The position numbers were made by a program, and so were the translations under genes. This document shows positions 52,454-60,466 of a DNA stretch of 64,000 nt, piece after piece; the first letter of the stretch is position 1; each line of letters starts with the position of its first letter. This stretch comes from Chloroflexi bacterium CFX4. Lineage in GTDB: Bacteria > Chloroflexota > Anaerolineae > Aggregatilineales > UBA2796. The stretch is from the NCBI GenBank assembly GCA_021404685.1, contig QWHC01000020.1, positions 1 to 64,000 of the forward strand, in the 5' to 3' direction. The notes under the pieces are model-generated. The model was not told where the DNA came from, did not search any database, and worked only from the letters and a program-made list of their open reading frames with translations.

Positions 52454-53755
52454 ATGCAACGTTTTCGCGCCTTCTTCGGTAAGTTATTCACGCGCTTTGC
52501 CCTGCTCTGCTTTGCGGCTGCTTTCGCCCTGATTGTGCCTGCCGATACGCCACCTGCCAACACGCGCTATGATCGCGTGTTGGGCTACGCCAAAGACTCG
52601 CTCTATAACTATGTAGCATGGGAACTTGGCGCGATCTTTGCCAAGCTGGGGCAAACACACAGCGATCCGACTGCTTTCTTGTCGGAACCAGAGCGCGCTG
52701 CCTTTGTGGTGAACTATCTGGCGCGTGTGGCAGATCTGCAAACGCTCAACAGCGATTTGGAGCGCGCCTTAAACAGCGGCACGGATGACCTCACCGCGCT
52801 GATTGAACGCCGCGACGCGCTCAGCGCCCAAATTGAGCGTGAAACGCCGCTGGCAGAGGCGATCATTGAGTCACAGGTGGCTGCCGTGCTGCGTGATGAA
52901 GGCTTCGCCGTGCTGGGCGAGGTCTTTCCGCCTGTCTCGGCGCGTTTTACGGCATTGCCTGCGCTGTTGGTCATCTCACCACGCGATCAGATCGTCCGTG
53001 AGATGACGATCAACCTCAACCACCTGCCGCCGGACGCCGTGCGTGATCTTGAGGCGCGCCTAGAGGCTGAGCTGAACCTTTCGGCGCTCATCACACCGAT
53101 TGGTGGATTGGCGCTCTTTCCAAGCATGGTCATCCAGACCTGGCACGCACCGTTCCTGATCGAAACAGTGGCGCATGAATGGGCGCACCACTATTTGCTG
53201 TTCTTCCCGCTCGGTTGGGATTATGCAGGCACTTCCGAAACGTGGATCATCAATGAGACGACTGCCTCGCTCTTTGGTAAAGAGGTTGGCAGAAAGGTAA
53301 TCGAGCGCTACTACAGCGCTTTTCCGCAAGTGATGCGCCTGTTGCCGCCGCCTGATCCCGCGCTGAGTGCCGAACCGACGCCCGCGCCAACCACCACGCC
53401 GGAGCCAAGCACACCCGCGCCTTTCGACGCCGCCGCCGTGCTAGACACCACACGCCGCCGCGTAGACGCGCTGTTGGCAGAGGGCAACGTTGACGAGGCA
53501 GAGGCATACATGGAAGCACAGCGCCGCTTGCTTGCCGAAAATGGCTATTTCTATCGGCGCATTAATCAGGCGTTCTTTGCCTTCTATGGCGGTTACCAAT
53601 CACCGAGTGGTGGTGGCGCAGGTGGCGCTGATCCAATCGGTCCGGCAGTCGCCACCTTGCGCCGTAACGCGCCTGATTTGCGTGCGTGGCTGGCGCAAAT
53701 GCGCTACATCACCACGCGGGAAGGGCTGCTTGCCGCACGCGCTGGGCTGCCCTAG
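52454..53755 (+). CDS. Membrane-anchored zinc metalloprotease (HEWAH)
   Basis: A 433-residue protein with an N-terminal signal/anchor helix (about 12-30). A helical region (85-150) with Arg/Glu-rich coiled-coil character precedes the peptidase part: HEWAH at 241-245 and Glu268 in WIINETTASLFG as likely third ligand. A Pro/Thr-rich linker (about 300-325, EPTPAPTTTPEPSTP) separates a C-terminal helical domain. It differs in plan from the two proteases at 10511-13027. Coupled to recJ by position (3-base gap), probably without functional link. Substrate unknown. Confidence 0.72.
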   Translation: MQRFRAFFGKLFTRFALLCFAAAFALIVPADTPPANTRYDRVLGYAKDSLYNYVAWELGAIFAKLGQTHSDPTAFLSEPERAAFVVNYLARVADLQTLNSDLERALNSGTDDLTALIERRDALSAQIERETPLAEAIIESQVAAVLRDEGFAVLGEVFPPVSARFTALPALLVISPRDQIVREMTINLNHLPPDAVRDLEARLEAELNLSALITPIGGLALFPSMVIQTWHAPFLIETVAHEWAHHYLLFFPLGWDYAGTSETWIINETTASLFGKEVGRKVIERYYSAFPQVMRLLPPPDPALSAEPTPAPTTTPEPSTPAPFDAAAVLDTTRRRVDALLAEGNVDEAEAYMEAQRRLLAENGYFYRRINQAFFAFYGGYQSPSGGGAGGADPIGPAVATLRRNAPDLRAWLAQMRYITTREGLLAARAGLP

Positions 53756-53766
53756 GTAAATTAAAC

Positions 53767-54615
53767 TTAGAGCAGCGCCAGCACCCGTGCCGGCCCGCCT
53801 GAACCTTTTTCCCAACGCGGCAGCCCAACCACAACCGTTGCGTCTTGATCTTTGATTGCTGCCAAGTTCGCCACGCCTTCAATGCCAAACCGACCTCTGC
53901 CCAAGACGGCGTAGTGCGCCTCAAAGGTGCTGGACGCGCCGACATCAAGGCTGAGCGTATCCACACCGACGCCATGAATGTTGCGATTTTCGATCAGGAA
54001 AGTTGCCGCTTCTGCGCTAAAGCCGGGATAATGCTGAATGCCTTCAGCGTCCGCATTGCGGAAAGCGGTTGGATCGCTCCAGCGTGCATCCCAGCCTGAA
54101 TACATGAAGACAATGGCGCCCTCAGGAATTTCGCCGTTAGCACTTTCCCACGCTTGCACATCCTCAAGATCGAGCGTTGCATCGGCAAGCTGTGCCGCCT
54201 TTGCCGAGATGTCAATCACAATTGCCGTGCCAACTAGCATCTCAATCGGATATTGATCAACAGTAGCGCCATCGGCAACGAAATGCGCGGGAATATCCAC
54301 ATGCGTGCCAGCGTGTTCGGTATACGTCCAGCGCTGGATGTAAAAGCCGTCATTCTCGACCGTCACGAAATCTTCGCGTGAGGGCTTCTCATCAGGCAAA
54401 TAGGTTGGAACGGTAGTGCCAAAGACATGCGAGAGATCAATCACCTGAGACATGCTCTGTGCGCGGGCAACACGGCTTGGCTTCAGCACAGAGGCTGCCA
54501 TGGCGCCCAGTGCGCTTACGCCGCCCAATTGCAAGAAATTGCGCCGACTCAATTGCGGCAGTCCATCGCGCTGAACACGCTCCCGAACGGTTTGCGCCAC
54601 TTTGGGTGAACACAT
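53767..54615 (-). CDS. Tat-exported cyclase-family (kynurenine formamidase-like) hydrolase
   Basis: A 282-residue protein with a twin-arginine signal: LSRRNFLQLGGVSALGAMAASVL (about 25-47), which implies export as a folded, metal-loaded enzyme. The mature part has IDLSHVFGTTVPTYL, then EHAGTHVDIPAHF (HxGTHxDxPxH, the metal-binding signature of the family) and VFMYSGWDARW. The substrate may be a formamide or lactone-like compound. ATG 54615 has AAAGGA 9 bases upstream. It ends 11 bases from the convergent protease gene. Confidence 0.87.
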   Translation of the reverse strand: MCSPKVAQTVRERVQRDGLPQLSRRNFLQLGGVSALGAMAASVLKPSRVARAQSMSQVIDLSHVFGTTVPTYLPDEKPSREDFVTVENDGFYIQRWTYTEHAGTHVDIPAHFVADGATVDQYPIEMLVGTAIVIDISAKAAQLADATLDLEDVQAWESANGEIPEGAIVFMYSGWDARWSDPTAFRNADAEGIQHYPGFSAEAATFLIENRNIHGVGVDTLSLDVGASSTFEAHYAVLGRGRFGIEGVANLAAIKDQDATVVVGLPRWEKGSGGPARVLALL

Positions 54616-54697
54616 AGCCAAACATCCTTTTCCAACAATCAACCGCTGCACTCAAGCAAAGTTAGGACAATTTATTGTGAGACTATGTTTCATTATT

Positions 54698-54707
54698 GGT
54701 TATAACC
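54698..54707. other. 10-base palindrome in the divergent cyclase/epimerase promoter region
   Basis: GGTTATAACC, a perfect palindrome in an AT-rich stretch about 85 bases before the cyclase gene. A possible operator; no regulator gene is adjacent. Confidence 0.25.
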
Positions 54708-54813
54708 TTGCTTATGTGCCACTATAAGATGGATTGTCGATTGTGGTCTACTGTGAAGTTGCCACAGTGCAGCATAACGATACTCTACCAATCGGCTGCC
54801 CACGTGCCAAGTT

Positions 54814-54822
54814 TGTTACAAT
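54814..54822 (+). promoter_or_regulatory. Extended -10 promoter (TGTTACAAT) of the epimerase gene
   Basis: TGT-TACAAT, followed after about 33 bases by ATG 54856. The leader contains AAAGGTGA as ribosome site. No strong -35. Confidence 0.5.
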
Positions 54823-54855
54823 AAAGCGTATGTTGTGAAAGGTGAAACAACGCAC

Positions 54856-55920
54856 ATGACCAAACGTACCCTGCTTGTGACAGGCTCTAGCGGCTTGATC
54901 GGCTCAGAAGTCGTCACTTATTTTGACTCACTCGGCTGGACAGTGCATGGCATGGATAACAACATGCGCGCCGATTTTTTCGGTGCCGGCGGCGATACAC
55001 GCTGGAATCAGCAGCGGCTGGTCAGCACCTGCCGCGCTTTTACGCACCATGAGGTAGATATTCGAGATCGGCGTGCTGTGCTAGAGACAATCGCGGCGCT
55101 GCGCCCTGATTTGCTCGTACATGCCGCCGCGCAGCCATCCCACGATCTGGCTGCCAGCCGCCCCTTTGATGATTTCGACGTGAATGCCGTTGGCACGCTC
55201 AACCTGCTAGAGGCAGTGCGCCAGCATTCGCCCGAAACGGTCTTTGTCTACCTATCTACCAACAAAGTCTATGGAGACGCGCCGAACGAACTGCCTTTGG
55301 TCGAGTTAGAGACGCGCTGGGACTATGCCCGCCCCGAAGACTACAACGGCATTCGCGAGGATATGCGGATCGATCAATCGAAGCATTCCATCTTTGGCGC
55401 CTCTAAGGTGGCTGCTGATGTGATGGTGCAAGAATATGGGCGCTATTTCGGCATCCGCACCTGCTGCCTGCGTGGTGGCTGCCTCACCGGTCCGAATCAT
55501 TCGGGTGTGGAATTGCACGGTTTCCTCAGCTACCTGATCAAGGTCAACGTGACGGGCGGGCTGTATCGCATTTACGGCTATAAGGGTAAGCAAGTGCGCG
55601 ATAACATCCACAGCTACGATGTGGCACGCTTCATTGAGGCGTTCTATGAAGCGCCACGTGTGGCGGAGGTCTATAACCTTGGCGGCGGGCGCGCCAACAC
55701 GACCTCGATCCTAGAGGCATTCAAGCACATCGAGGCGCTCAGCGGCAAACCGATGCGCTATGAATATGTGGATCAGGCACGCGCCGGCGATCATATCTGC
55801 TACATCTCCGACCTTGCCAAGATGCGCGCACACTATCCAGGCTGGGATATTACCAAGACGCTCAGCATGGTTTTTGAGGAAATCTATCAGGCGTGGCAAA
55901 CGCGGATGGCACACGCCTAG
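54856..55920 (+). CDS. NAD-dependent sugar-nucleotide epimerase (extended SDR, CDP-paratose epimerase-like)
   Basis: A 354-residue cytoplasmic enzyme. The NAD motif is [14 protein letters not shown] (GxxGxxG); then [17 protein letters not shown] with the catalytic Ser/Thr region, and [13 protein letters not shown], where Phe180 takes the place of the usual catalytic Tyr before Lys184. [21 protein letters not shown] and [16 protein letters not shown] are typical of the CDP-tyvelose/paratose epimerase-like branch. It likely makes a sugar nucleotide for surface glycans. I start at ATG 54856 rather than GTG 54835 because the Rossmann strand starts there and AAAGGTGA lies upstream. Confidence 0.87.
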   Translation: MTKRTLLVTGSSGLIGSEVVTYFDSLGWTVHGMDNNMRADFFGAGGDTRWNQQRLVSTCRAFTHHEVDIRDRRAVLETIAALRPDLLVHAAAQPSHDLAASRPFDDFDVNAVGTLNLLEAVRQHSPETVFVYLSTNKVYGDAPNELPLVELETRWDYARPEDYNGIREDMRIDQSKHSIFGASKVAADVMVQEYGRYFGIRTCCLRGGCLTGPNHSGVELHGFLSYLIKVNVTGGLYRIYGYKGKQVRDNIHSYDVARFIEAFYEAPRVAEVYNLGGGRANTTSILEAFKHIEALSGKPMRYEYVDQARAGDHICYISDLAKMRAHYPGWDITKTLSMVFEEIYQAWQTRMAHA

Positions 55921-55925
55921 CGCAC

Positions 55926-56888
55926 CTAGTTCGGTCGGGCTGCCACGTGCTGCGGCGCAGCAAGCGAGGCAAACGCCTCCTTATGAACCAGCACACGCTG
56001 TTGCCCATAGATTGCTCGCATTTCTGCCAAACGCCCCGCCTGCCAACGCCTATCCAGCAGCAGCGGATAGGCACGCTCAAGGTAGCTGATGAAGCGGCTC
56101 GGCGTGTTGGCAGAATTGGTATCTTTCTTGAAGAATAACGCCGTGATGTAGGGAATTGCGAGCGCCTTGAAGCGCGCCAACGTGCCGACCAGATCATCCC
56201 ATAAGCCGAACGGACTCAGGGTTGGGACGACCCACAACCCTGCTTCGCGCAGCGCCGTGATTCCGCGCATCCGTTGGGCAAAAGAAGGCGTAGCGCGCTC
56301 CCAAGCGCGGATCAGGTCTTCGCGGTCTGTGCCGATGCTGTAGCTAACCACCACGGCGGGCGCACCATCAGAGGGCGTGCTGCTGGCAGCGTAGGCAGCC
56401 ATGAGCGCTGCATCACGGTCGGGACGGTAGCGCGTTTGCACAATCAGGCGGCGCGGGCGCAGCGCAGGCTCAGTTTCGCTCAGCAACGACCAAATGGCGC
56501 GTGTTTCAGCAGGCGGCGCGGCATACGGATCGGTGACACCACTCCAATAGATCACCTTGTCTGCTAATGTGCCACGTGCCAAATGCCGTGCCAATTTGCC
56601 CAGCACGTCGCGCTTGGCGCGCACCTCAAAGCCCCACGCCTCGCCGTATTCACCGCGCAGCGCGCTTGGTGTTAGCATCCTGCCCGATGGCACATAGCAG
56701 AACAAGCAGCCGCCGGGACAGCCAACCTGAGTCTGCATGGTGAAGTCGAAACCATCCACAAAGCCACGCGCCGAGCGCAGAATGTCGGCATCGCTGTTGG
56801 CAGTCGTCAGGCGCTCTGGCGGCGGCTGCCCATATAAATCGGCATAAACCTCAGCAAAATCAGGCGTTTTAGCAGGCACAGCCCACAC
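55926..56888 (-). CDS. Radical SAM protein (spore-photoproduct-lyase-like family)
   Basis: A 320-residue enzyme with CPGGCLFC (Cys57, Cys61, Cys64), the CX3CX2C cluster motif of radical SAM proteins. VIYWSGVTDPYAAPPAETRAIWSLL and RLIVQTRYRPDRDAALMA follow, matching the SPL-like/Rv2578c group. The start is taken as GTG 56888, with AGGA 6 bases upstream; GTG 56879 is possible. The promoter carries a GAAC-N4-GTTC palindrome between consensus boxes, suggesting DNA-damage control, which would fit a repair or tRNA/DNA-modification role. The substrate is not known. Confidence 0.85.
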   Translation of the reverse strand: MWAVPAKTPDFAEVYADLYGQPPPERLTTANSDADILRSARGFVDGFDFTMQTQVGCPGGCLFCYVPSGRMLTPSALRGEYGEAWGFEVRAKRDVLGKLARHLARGTLADKVIYWSGVTDPYAAPPAETRAIWSLLSETEPALRPRRLIVQTRYRPDRDAALMAAYAASSTPSDGAPAVVVSYSIGTDREDLIRAWERATPSFAQRMRGITALREAGLWVVPTLSPFGLWDDLVGTLARFKALAIPYITALFFKKDTNSANTPSRFISYLERAYPLLLDRRWQAGRLAEMRAIYGQQRVLVHKEAFASLAAPQHVAARPN

Positions 56889-56912
56889 TCCATCCTAAAT
56901 AGCAGAAAGGCA

Positions 56913-56942
56913 ATTATAGAACACAAGTTCTATTTTTGTCAA
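56913..56942 (-). promoter_or_regulatory. Consensus promoter with embedded SOS/LexA-type palindrome
   Basis: Minus strand: perfect TTGACA (56942-56937), 18-base spacer, perfect TATAAT (56918-56913). The spacer is occupied by GAACACAAGTTC (56930-56919 on this strand), extended to an 18-base interrupted palindrome ATAGAACACAAGTTCTAT at 56916-56933. GAAC-N4-GTTC is the core of the Bacillus-type LexA (DinR) box. A repressor bound here would block polymerase. Confidence 0.72.
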
Positions 56943-57122
56943 CTATTTGCAAGGTAGGGAAGAAACCGTTTCCCCACACGCAGGGAAAGGGAATTGGAGG
57001 ATAAAGGCTGCGCTGAGTAGTCATGCACACAACTTCGGCAGCACACGCCTTTGATCTTCACCACGCCTAAGCTGTGCGGTAAAGGTTAAAGTATGGATAA
57101 AATCTTTCAAGTTGGCAGTGTA

Positions 57123-57152
57123 TTGCAGCAATTCTCATTCCTGACTTATAAT
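57123..57152 (+). promoter_or_regulatory. Promoter of the LysM-GDPD-glycosidase operon
   Basis: TTGCAG (57123-57128), 18-base spacer, perfect TATAAT (57147-57152). The leader would be about 30 bases to ATG 57189, with GGGAG as ribosome site. Confidence 0.58.
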
Positions 57153-57188
57153 CGTGGTCAGATTAGCTTTGCGACGGGAGAGTGGACA

Positions 57189-57860
57189 ATGCGAGCCTTG
57201 CGCCCTGCCTATCGTTTTTTCGTACTTATCCTGCTGTGTGCGGTTGCCCTTGCCGCTTTGCCCACGGCGCCTGCCCAAGCACAGGGCGGTAGAACGTATG
57301 TGGTGCAGCCGGGCGATACACTCTTTAGCATTGCGTCGCGCTTTGGCGTCGGCGTGAGCGAACTCGCCACCATCAATGGCTTTTATGATGTGAACCGCGT
57401 TTTTGTTGGGCAGGTTTTGGTGCTGCCGGCTGGCGCCGCACAGCCACAGCGTCCCGTAACGCCCATAGTGCGCCCTGTGGTGCAGCCTGTTTATCCACCC
57501 GGCACCACGGTCACCACAGTGACGACCTTCACCGCCTACACCGTGCGGCGCGGCGATACACTGGCTGGCATCGCTGCCAATTTCAACACCACCATTGCTG
57601 CTATCATGGGTGCTAATGGCATCAGCAACCCTAACCTGATCTACGTTGGGCAGCGCTTGAATGTGCCACGCACGCGCACCACCATCGTGCCAGCACCGCG
57701 CACCAACGTGCCACGCGGACGCACCTATGTGGTGCAGCCGGGTGATAATTTGTTCCTGATTGCAGCGCGTTTTCATCGAAATGTGTATGATATTGCCCGT
57801 GTGAACGGCATCCTGAACTTGAACCATATCTTTGTTGGGCAAGTTTTGGTTATTCCCTAG
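57189..57860 (+). CDS. Secreted protein with three LysM domains
   Basis: A 223-residue exported protein. The signal peptide is about 1-31 (FFVLILLCAVALAALPTAPAQAQ). Three LysM repeats follow (about 34-80, 117-162, 177-223): YVVQPGDTLFSIASRFG, YTVRRGDTLAGIAANF and YVVQPGDNLFLIAARF, each ending in VGQxLxVP. Linkers are Pro/Thr-rich. No catalytic domain. It should bind peptidoglycan or another GlcNAc polymer at the cell surface. ATG 57189 is chosen for its ribosome site and signal peptide. It heads a probable operon with GDPD and a glycosidase. Confidence 0.88.
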   Translation: MRALRPAYRFFVLILLCAVALAALPTAPAQAQGGRTYVVQPGDTLFSIASRFGVGVSELATINGFYDVNRVFVGQVLVLPAGAAQPQRPVTPIVRPVVQPVYPPGTTVTTVTTFTAYTVRRGDTLAGIAANFNTTIAAIMGANGISNPNLIYVGQRLNVPRTRTTIVPAPRTNVPRGRTYVVQPGDNLFLIAARFHRNVYDIARVNGILNLNHIFVGQVLVIP

Positions 57861-57892
57861 CCAATTGAGTGTCGAGAGGTAACAGGGCGTTG

Positions 57893-58672
57893 ATGGCACG
57901 TGATTCTGTTGATCGACTCTATTCGGAACTGCCGTTGGTATTAGGGCATCGCGGTGCCAGCTTTGATGCGCCCGAAAATACGCTGGCAGCTTTTTTACAG
58001 GCACGCCAACAAGGCGCCGATGGTGTTGAACTAGATACAATGCTCACCCGTGATGGCGTGCCTGTCGTCATCCATGATTTCACGCTGGATAAGACCACCA
58101 ACGGCAGCGGCTTGGTCAAAGATCACGACTTGCGCTCTATCAAAACGCTTGACGCCGGCAGCCACTATGATTTTCAGTTCCGCGATGAGCGCGTGCCAAC
58201 CCTTGATGAGGCGCTTGAGGCACTCGGCACAGAGTTGATCGTCAATGTGGAGTTAAAAACGCTGGCGTGGCGCTCGGATGGACTTGAGCTGGCTGTGCTG
58301 AACGTCATCCGCCGCCACAATGCCGCCAACCGTGTGATCATCTCGTCGTTCAATCCGTTTGCGCTGCGCCGCTTCCGTGCGCTTGCGCCACATATTCCAA
58401 TTGGCTATCTCTACGCGCCCAACGAACCGATCTATCTGCGCTTTGGCTGGTTCCTGATTGGCTTTCCGCATGAAGCACGCCATCCGCACCACAGCCTGAT
58501 TGATGCACGCTTCATGGCATGGGCAAAAGCAGGGCAGTTCCGCGTCCATACGTGGACGGTGGATGATCCTCAGCGTATTCGCCAACTGCGCGATCTGGGC
58601 GTGGACGCCATCATCACTAACCGACCAAACGTTGCGCTGGAGGCACTCGGCAGGCGCGTGCGCGCTCGTTAG
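57893..58672 (+). CDS. Glycerophosphodiester phosphodiesterase
   Basis: A 259-residue enzyme that hydrolyses glycerophosphodiesters to glycerol-3-phosphate and an alcohol. Signatures: VLGHRGASFDAPENTLAAF (catalytic His, Glu), GVELDTMLTRDGVPVVIHDFTLDKTTNGSG (metal ligands E/D and second His), VNVELKT (metal-binding Glu), and VHTWTVDDPQRIRQLRDLGVDAIITNRP at the end. No signal peptide, so it is cytoplasmic. It lies 32 bases after the LysM gene. Confidence 0.93.
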   Translation: MARDSVDRLYSELPLVLGHRGASFDAPENTLAAFLQARQQGADGVELDTMLTRDGVPVVIHDFTLDKTTNGSGLVKDHDLRSIKTLDAGSHYDFQFRDERVPTLDEALEALGTELIVNVELKTLAWRSDGLELAVLNVIRRHNAANRVIISSFNPFALRRFRALAPHIPIGYLYAPNEPIYLRFGWFLIGFPHEARHPHHSLIDARFMAWAKAGQFRVHTWTVDDPQRIRQLRDLGVDAIITNRPNVALEALGRRVRAR

Positions 58673-58710
58673 GTTGCGTAAAGCGTCCGCCCTCGTTAAA
58701 CTGGCACGTC

Positions 58711-60015
58711 ATGCTTACCAAACGTGCCAAGACAATTTTGATCCTTAGCGTGCTTGCCATGCTTGCCGTGAGTGCTGCCCTCGCCGCTGATCTCGCCATG
58801 CAGGGCGCAGTGTGGCGCTATCTGTACAGCGTCACCGGTGAACAAGCACCCTCCTCCCAGCTTTATGCCTTCCTTGATTATTTGGGCAACCTTTCGCGGC
58901 GAATGCCGAATACTGCCGATCACTTGCCGGTTGCCTATACCGTTGAAAATCCGCTAGGTGTGAACAGCTTCTTGGAGCTAGAGCCAGAGCTTGCCAAACG
59001 TGAGCGCCAAATGCAGATGATCGCAGCGGCGGGCATTGGCTGGGTGCGCCAAAAATTCACATGGCAGGATATTGAGATACGCGGGCGCGGCAACTTTATT
59101 GATGACCGTAACGATCTGGACGGCGACGGCATTCCCGACCCGATAGATGCTTGGGCAAAGTACGATACTATTGTGGACTTGGCAGAACAGTATGGTGTGC
59201 AGATTTTAGGCAGGCTTGGCACGCCGCCCGCTTGGAGTCAGCCCGAAGGCGTGCAAGGCACTTTTGCGCCGCCCACCGACCTGCAAGATTTTGTGAATTA
59301 CGCCGTTGCAGTGGCAGAACGCTACAAAGGGCGCGTGACGCATTTCCAAATCTGGAATGAGCCGAACCTTGCCATCGAATGGGGCAATCAGCCCGTTGAT
59401 CCTGAGCGCTATACCGAGTTGCTCTGCCGCACCTACCACGCACTGAAGGCAGTTGATCCGCAAATCATCGTGGTGAGCGGCGCCTTGGCACCAACTATTG
59501 ACCTCAGCGGCTACAACCTGAGCAGTTTCGTCTTTTTAGAGCGCATGTATGCCGCCGGCGCCAAAGATTGCTTTGACGTGCTTGGCGCGCAAGGCTACGG
59601 CTTGTTTTCAGGCCCGACCGATCAGCGCTTGCGGATCACCACCATTAATTTTGCCCATGTGGTCTGGCTGCGCGATATGCTGGTGGCGCACGAGGACGCT
59701 GCCAAGCCGATCTGGGTCGGCGAGATGGCATGGAATCCTGTTCCCAATGATCCGAACATTCAGGATCGGCTGACTTATGGGCAGGTCAGCGATGCTCAGG
59801 CGGCGCAGTACGCCGTAGATGCCTATGAGCGGGCGCGCACGGAGTGGCGCTGGCTGGGCGTGATGGCATATTGGTTCTTCAAGCGCCCTGATGAGAGCGA
59901 GATCAATCAGAGTTGGTACTACTTCCGCATGGTTGATCCTGATTTCACACCGCGCCCTGTCTACTTCGCCATTCAGGACTATGCCAAAGCGCGTTTTGGC
60001 AGCGCGTTAGACTAA
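58711..60015 (+). CDS. Secreted glycoside hydrolase, clan GH-A-like
   Basis: A 434-residue protein with an N-terminal signal/anchor (about 8-26, ILILSVLAMLAVSAALA). The catalytic barrel resembles clan A hydrolases: IGWVRQKFTWQDIE, the acid/base Glu217 in FQIWNEPNLA, and the probable nucleophile Glu338 in IWVGEMAW; VMAYWFFKRP near the end is strand 8. Closest in pattern to GH39/GH5-like beta-glycosidases; substrate unknown. Third gene after LysM and GDPD, so envelope or extracellular polymer turnover is plausible. A DDRNDLDGDGIPDPIDA loop (about 130-146) looks calcium-binding. Confidence 0.82.
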   Translation: MLTKRAKTILILSVLAMLAVSAALAADLAMQGAVWRYLYSVTGEQAPSSQLYAFLDYLGNLSRRMPNTADHLPVAYTVENPLGVNSFLELEPELAKRERQMQMIAAAGIGWVRQKFTWQDIEIRGRGNFIDDRNDLDGDGIPDPIDAWAKYDTIVDLAEQYGVQILGRLGTPPAWSQPEGVQGTFAPPTDLQDFVNYAVAVAERYKGRVTHFQIWNEPNLAIEWGNQPVDPERYTELLCRTYHALKAVDPQIIVVSGALAPTIDLSGYNLSSFVFLERMYAAGAKDCFDVLGAQGYGLFSGPTDQRLRITTINFAHVVWLRDMLVAHEDAAKPIWVGEMAWNPVPNDPNIQDRLTYGQVSDAQAAQYAVDAYERARTEWRWLGVMAYWFFKRPDESEINQSWYYFRMVDPDFTPRPVYFAIQDYAKARFGSALD

Positions 60016-60090
60016 CCCTCAGACGCTCATCAACCGCACCTGCAAGAAATCGTGGGAACGGCACAAGGTGCGCCTATGTGGCGCCTCACG

Positions 60091-60120
60091 CTGTCAAGAT
60101 GCGCCCAAATCCTGTATACT
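60091..60120 (+). promoter_or_regulatory. Candidate promoter of the broken toxin-antitoxin locus
   Basis: CTGTCA (60091-60096), 18-base spacer, TATACT (60115-60120). AAAAGGAG follows and precedes the antitoxin ATG by 11 bases. It may now drive rsmI. Confidence 0.48.
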
Positions 60121-60145
60121 TAGCATAAAAGGAGCGCTTGCGATT

Positions 60146-60413
60146 ATGCCGACTCTAACCTCTGATTTAATCGAAAAAACTAAGCGCTGTTGCCGCCAGC
60201 AAGGGCATCAGCCTAGAGGCACTGCTGTGGCAGTGGCTGGCGCTTTATTGGGAACGCACTGCACAATCGGCTGTGCTGTCTGCCATGCCGCCTGATCATA
60301 CCCAACGGCTTGAAAACTTTATTGGTATGTTTGAAGACGAAGTCCCTCATCTTTCAAGTTCTACCCAAGAGCCGGTTGCACAAACTGAGATCGCTTCAGG
60401 CGAGTCAGCATGA
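60146..60413 (+). pseudogene. Frameshifted antitoxin of a VapBC-like module
   Basis: From ATG 60146 the frame MPTLTSDLIEK breaks at a run of six A (60174-60179). With one A removed it continues as LSAVAASKGISLEALLWQWLALYWER and on through LENFIGMFEDEV to a TGA at 60411-60413, giving a protein of about 88 residues. The raw frame instead turns into low-complexity Cys/Arg text and stops at 60295. The restored product looks like a small helical antitoxin. Its stop overlaps the next ATG as ATGA, the usual coupling in toxin-antitoxin operons. The extra A may be a real mutation or a homopolymer sequencing error. Confidence 0.65.
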
Positions 60414-60466
60414 GTATTCTCATAGATACCAATATTTTAACGCACCAATGCACACCCTCTACCTAA
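60410..60466 (+). pseudogene. Truncated PIN-domain toxin (VapC-like) remnant
   Basis: ATG 60410 opens MSILIDTNILTH, the start of VapC-type PIN toxins with the first catalytic Asp, then the frame changes character and stops after 18 residues at TAA 60464-60466. The rest of the toxin (about 120 residues expected) is missing. The similarity ends within a few bases of the rsmI start codon (60448), so a deletion appears to have joined the toxin 5' end to rsmI. Confidence 0.65.
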
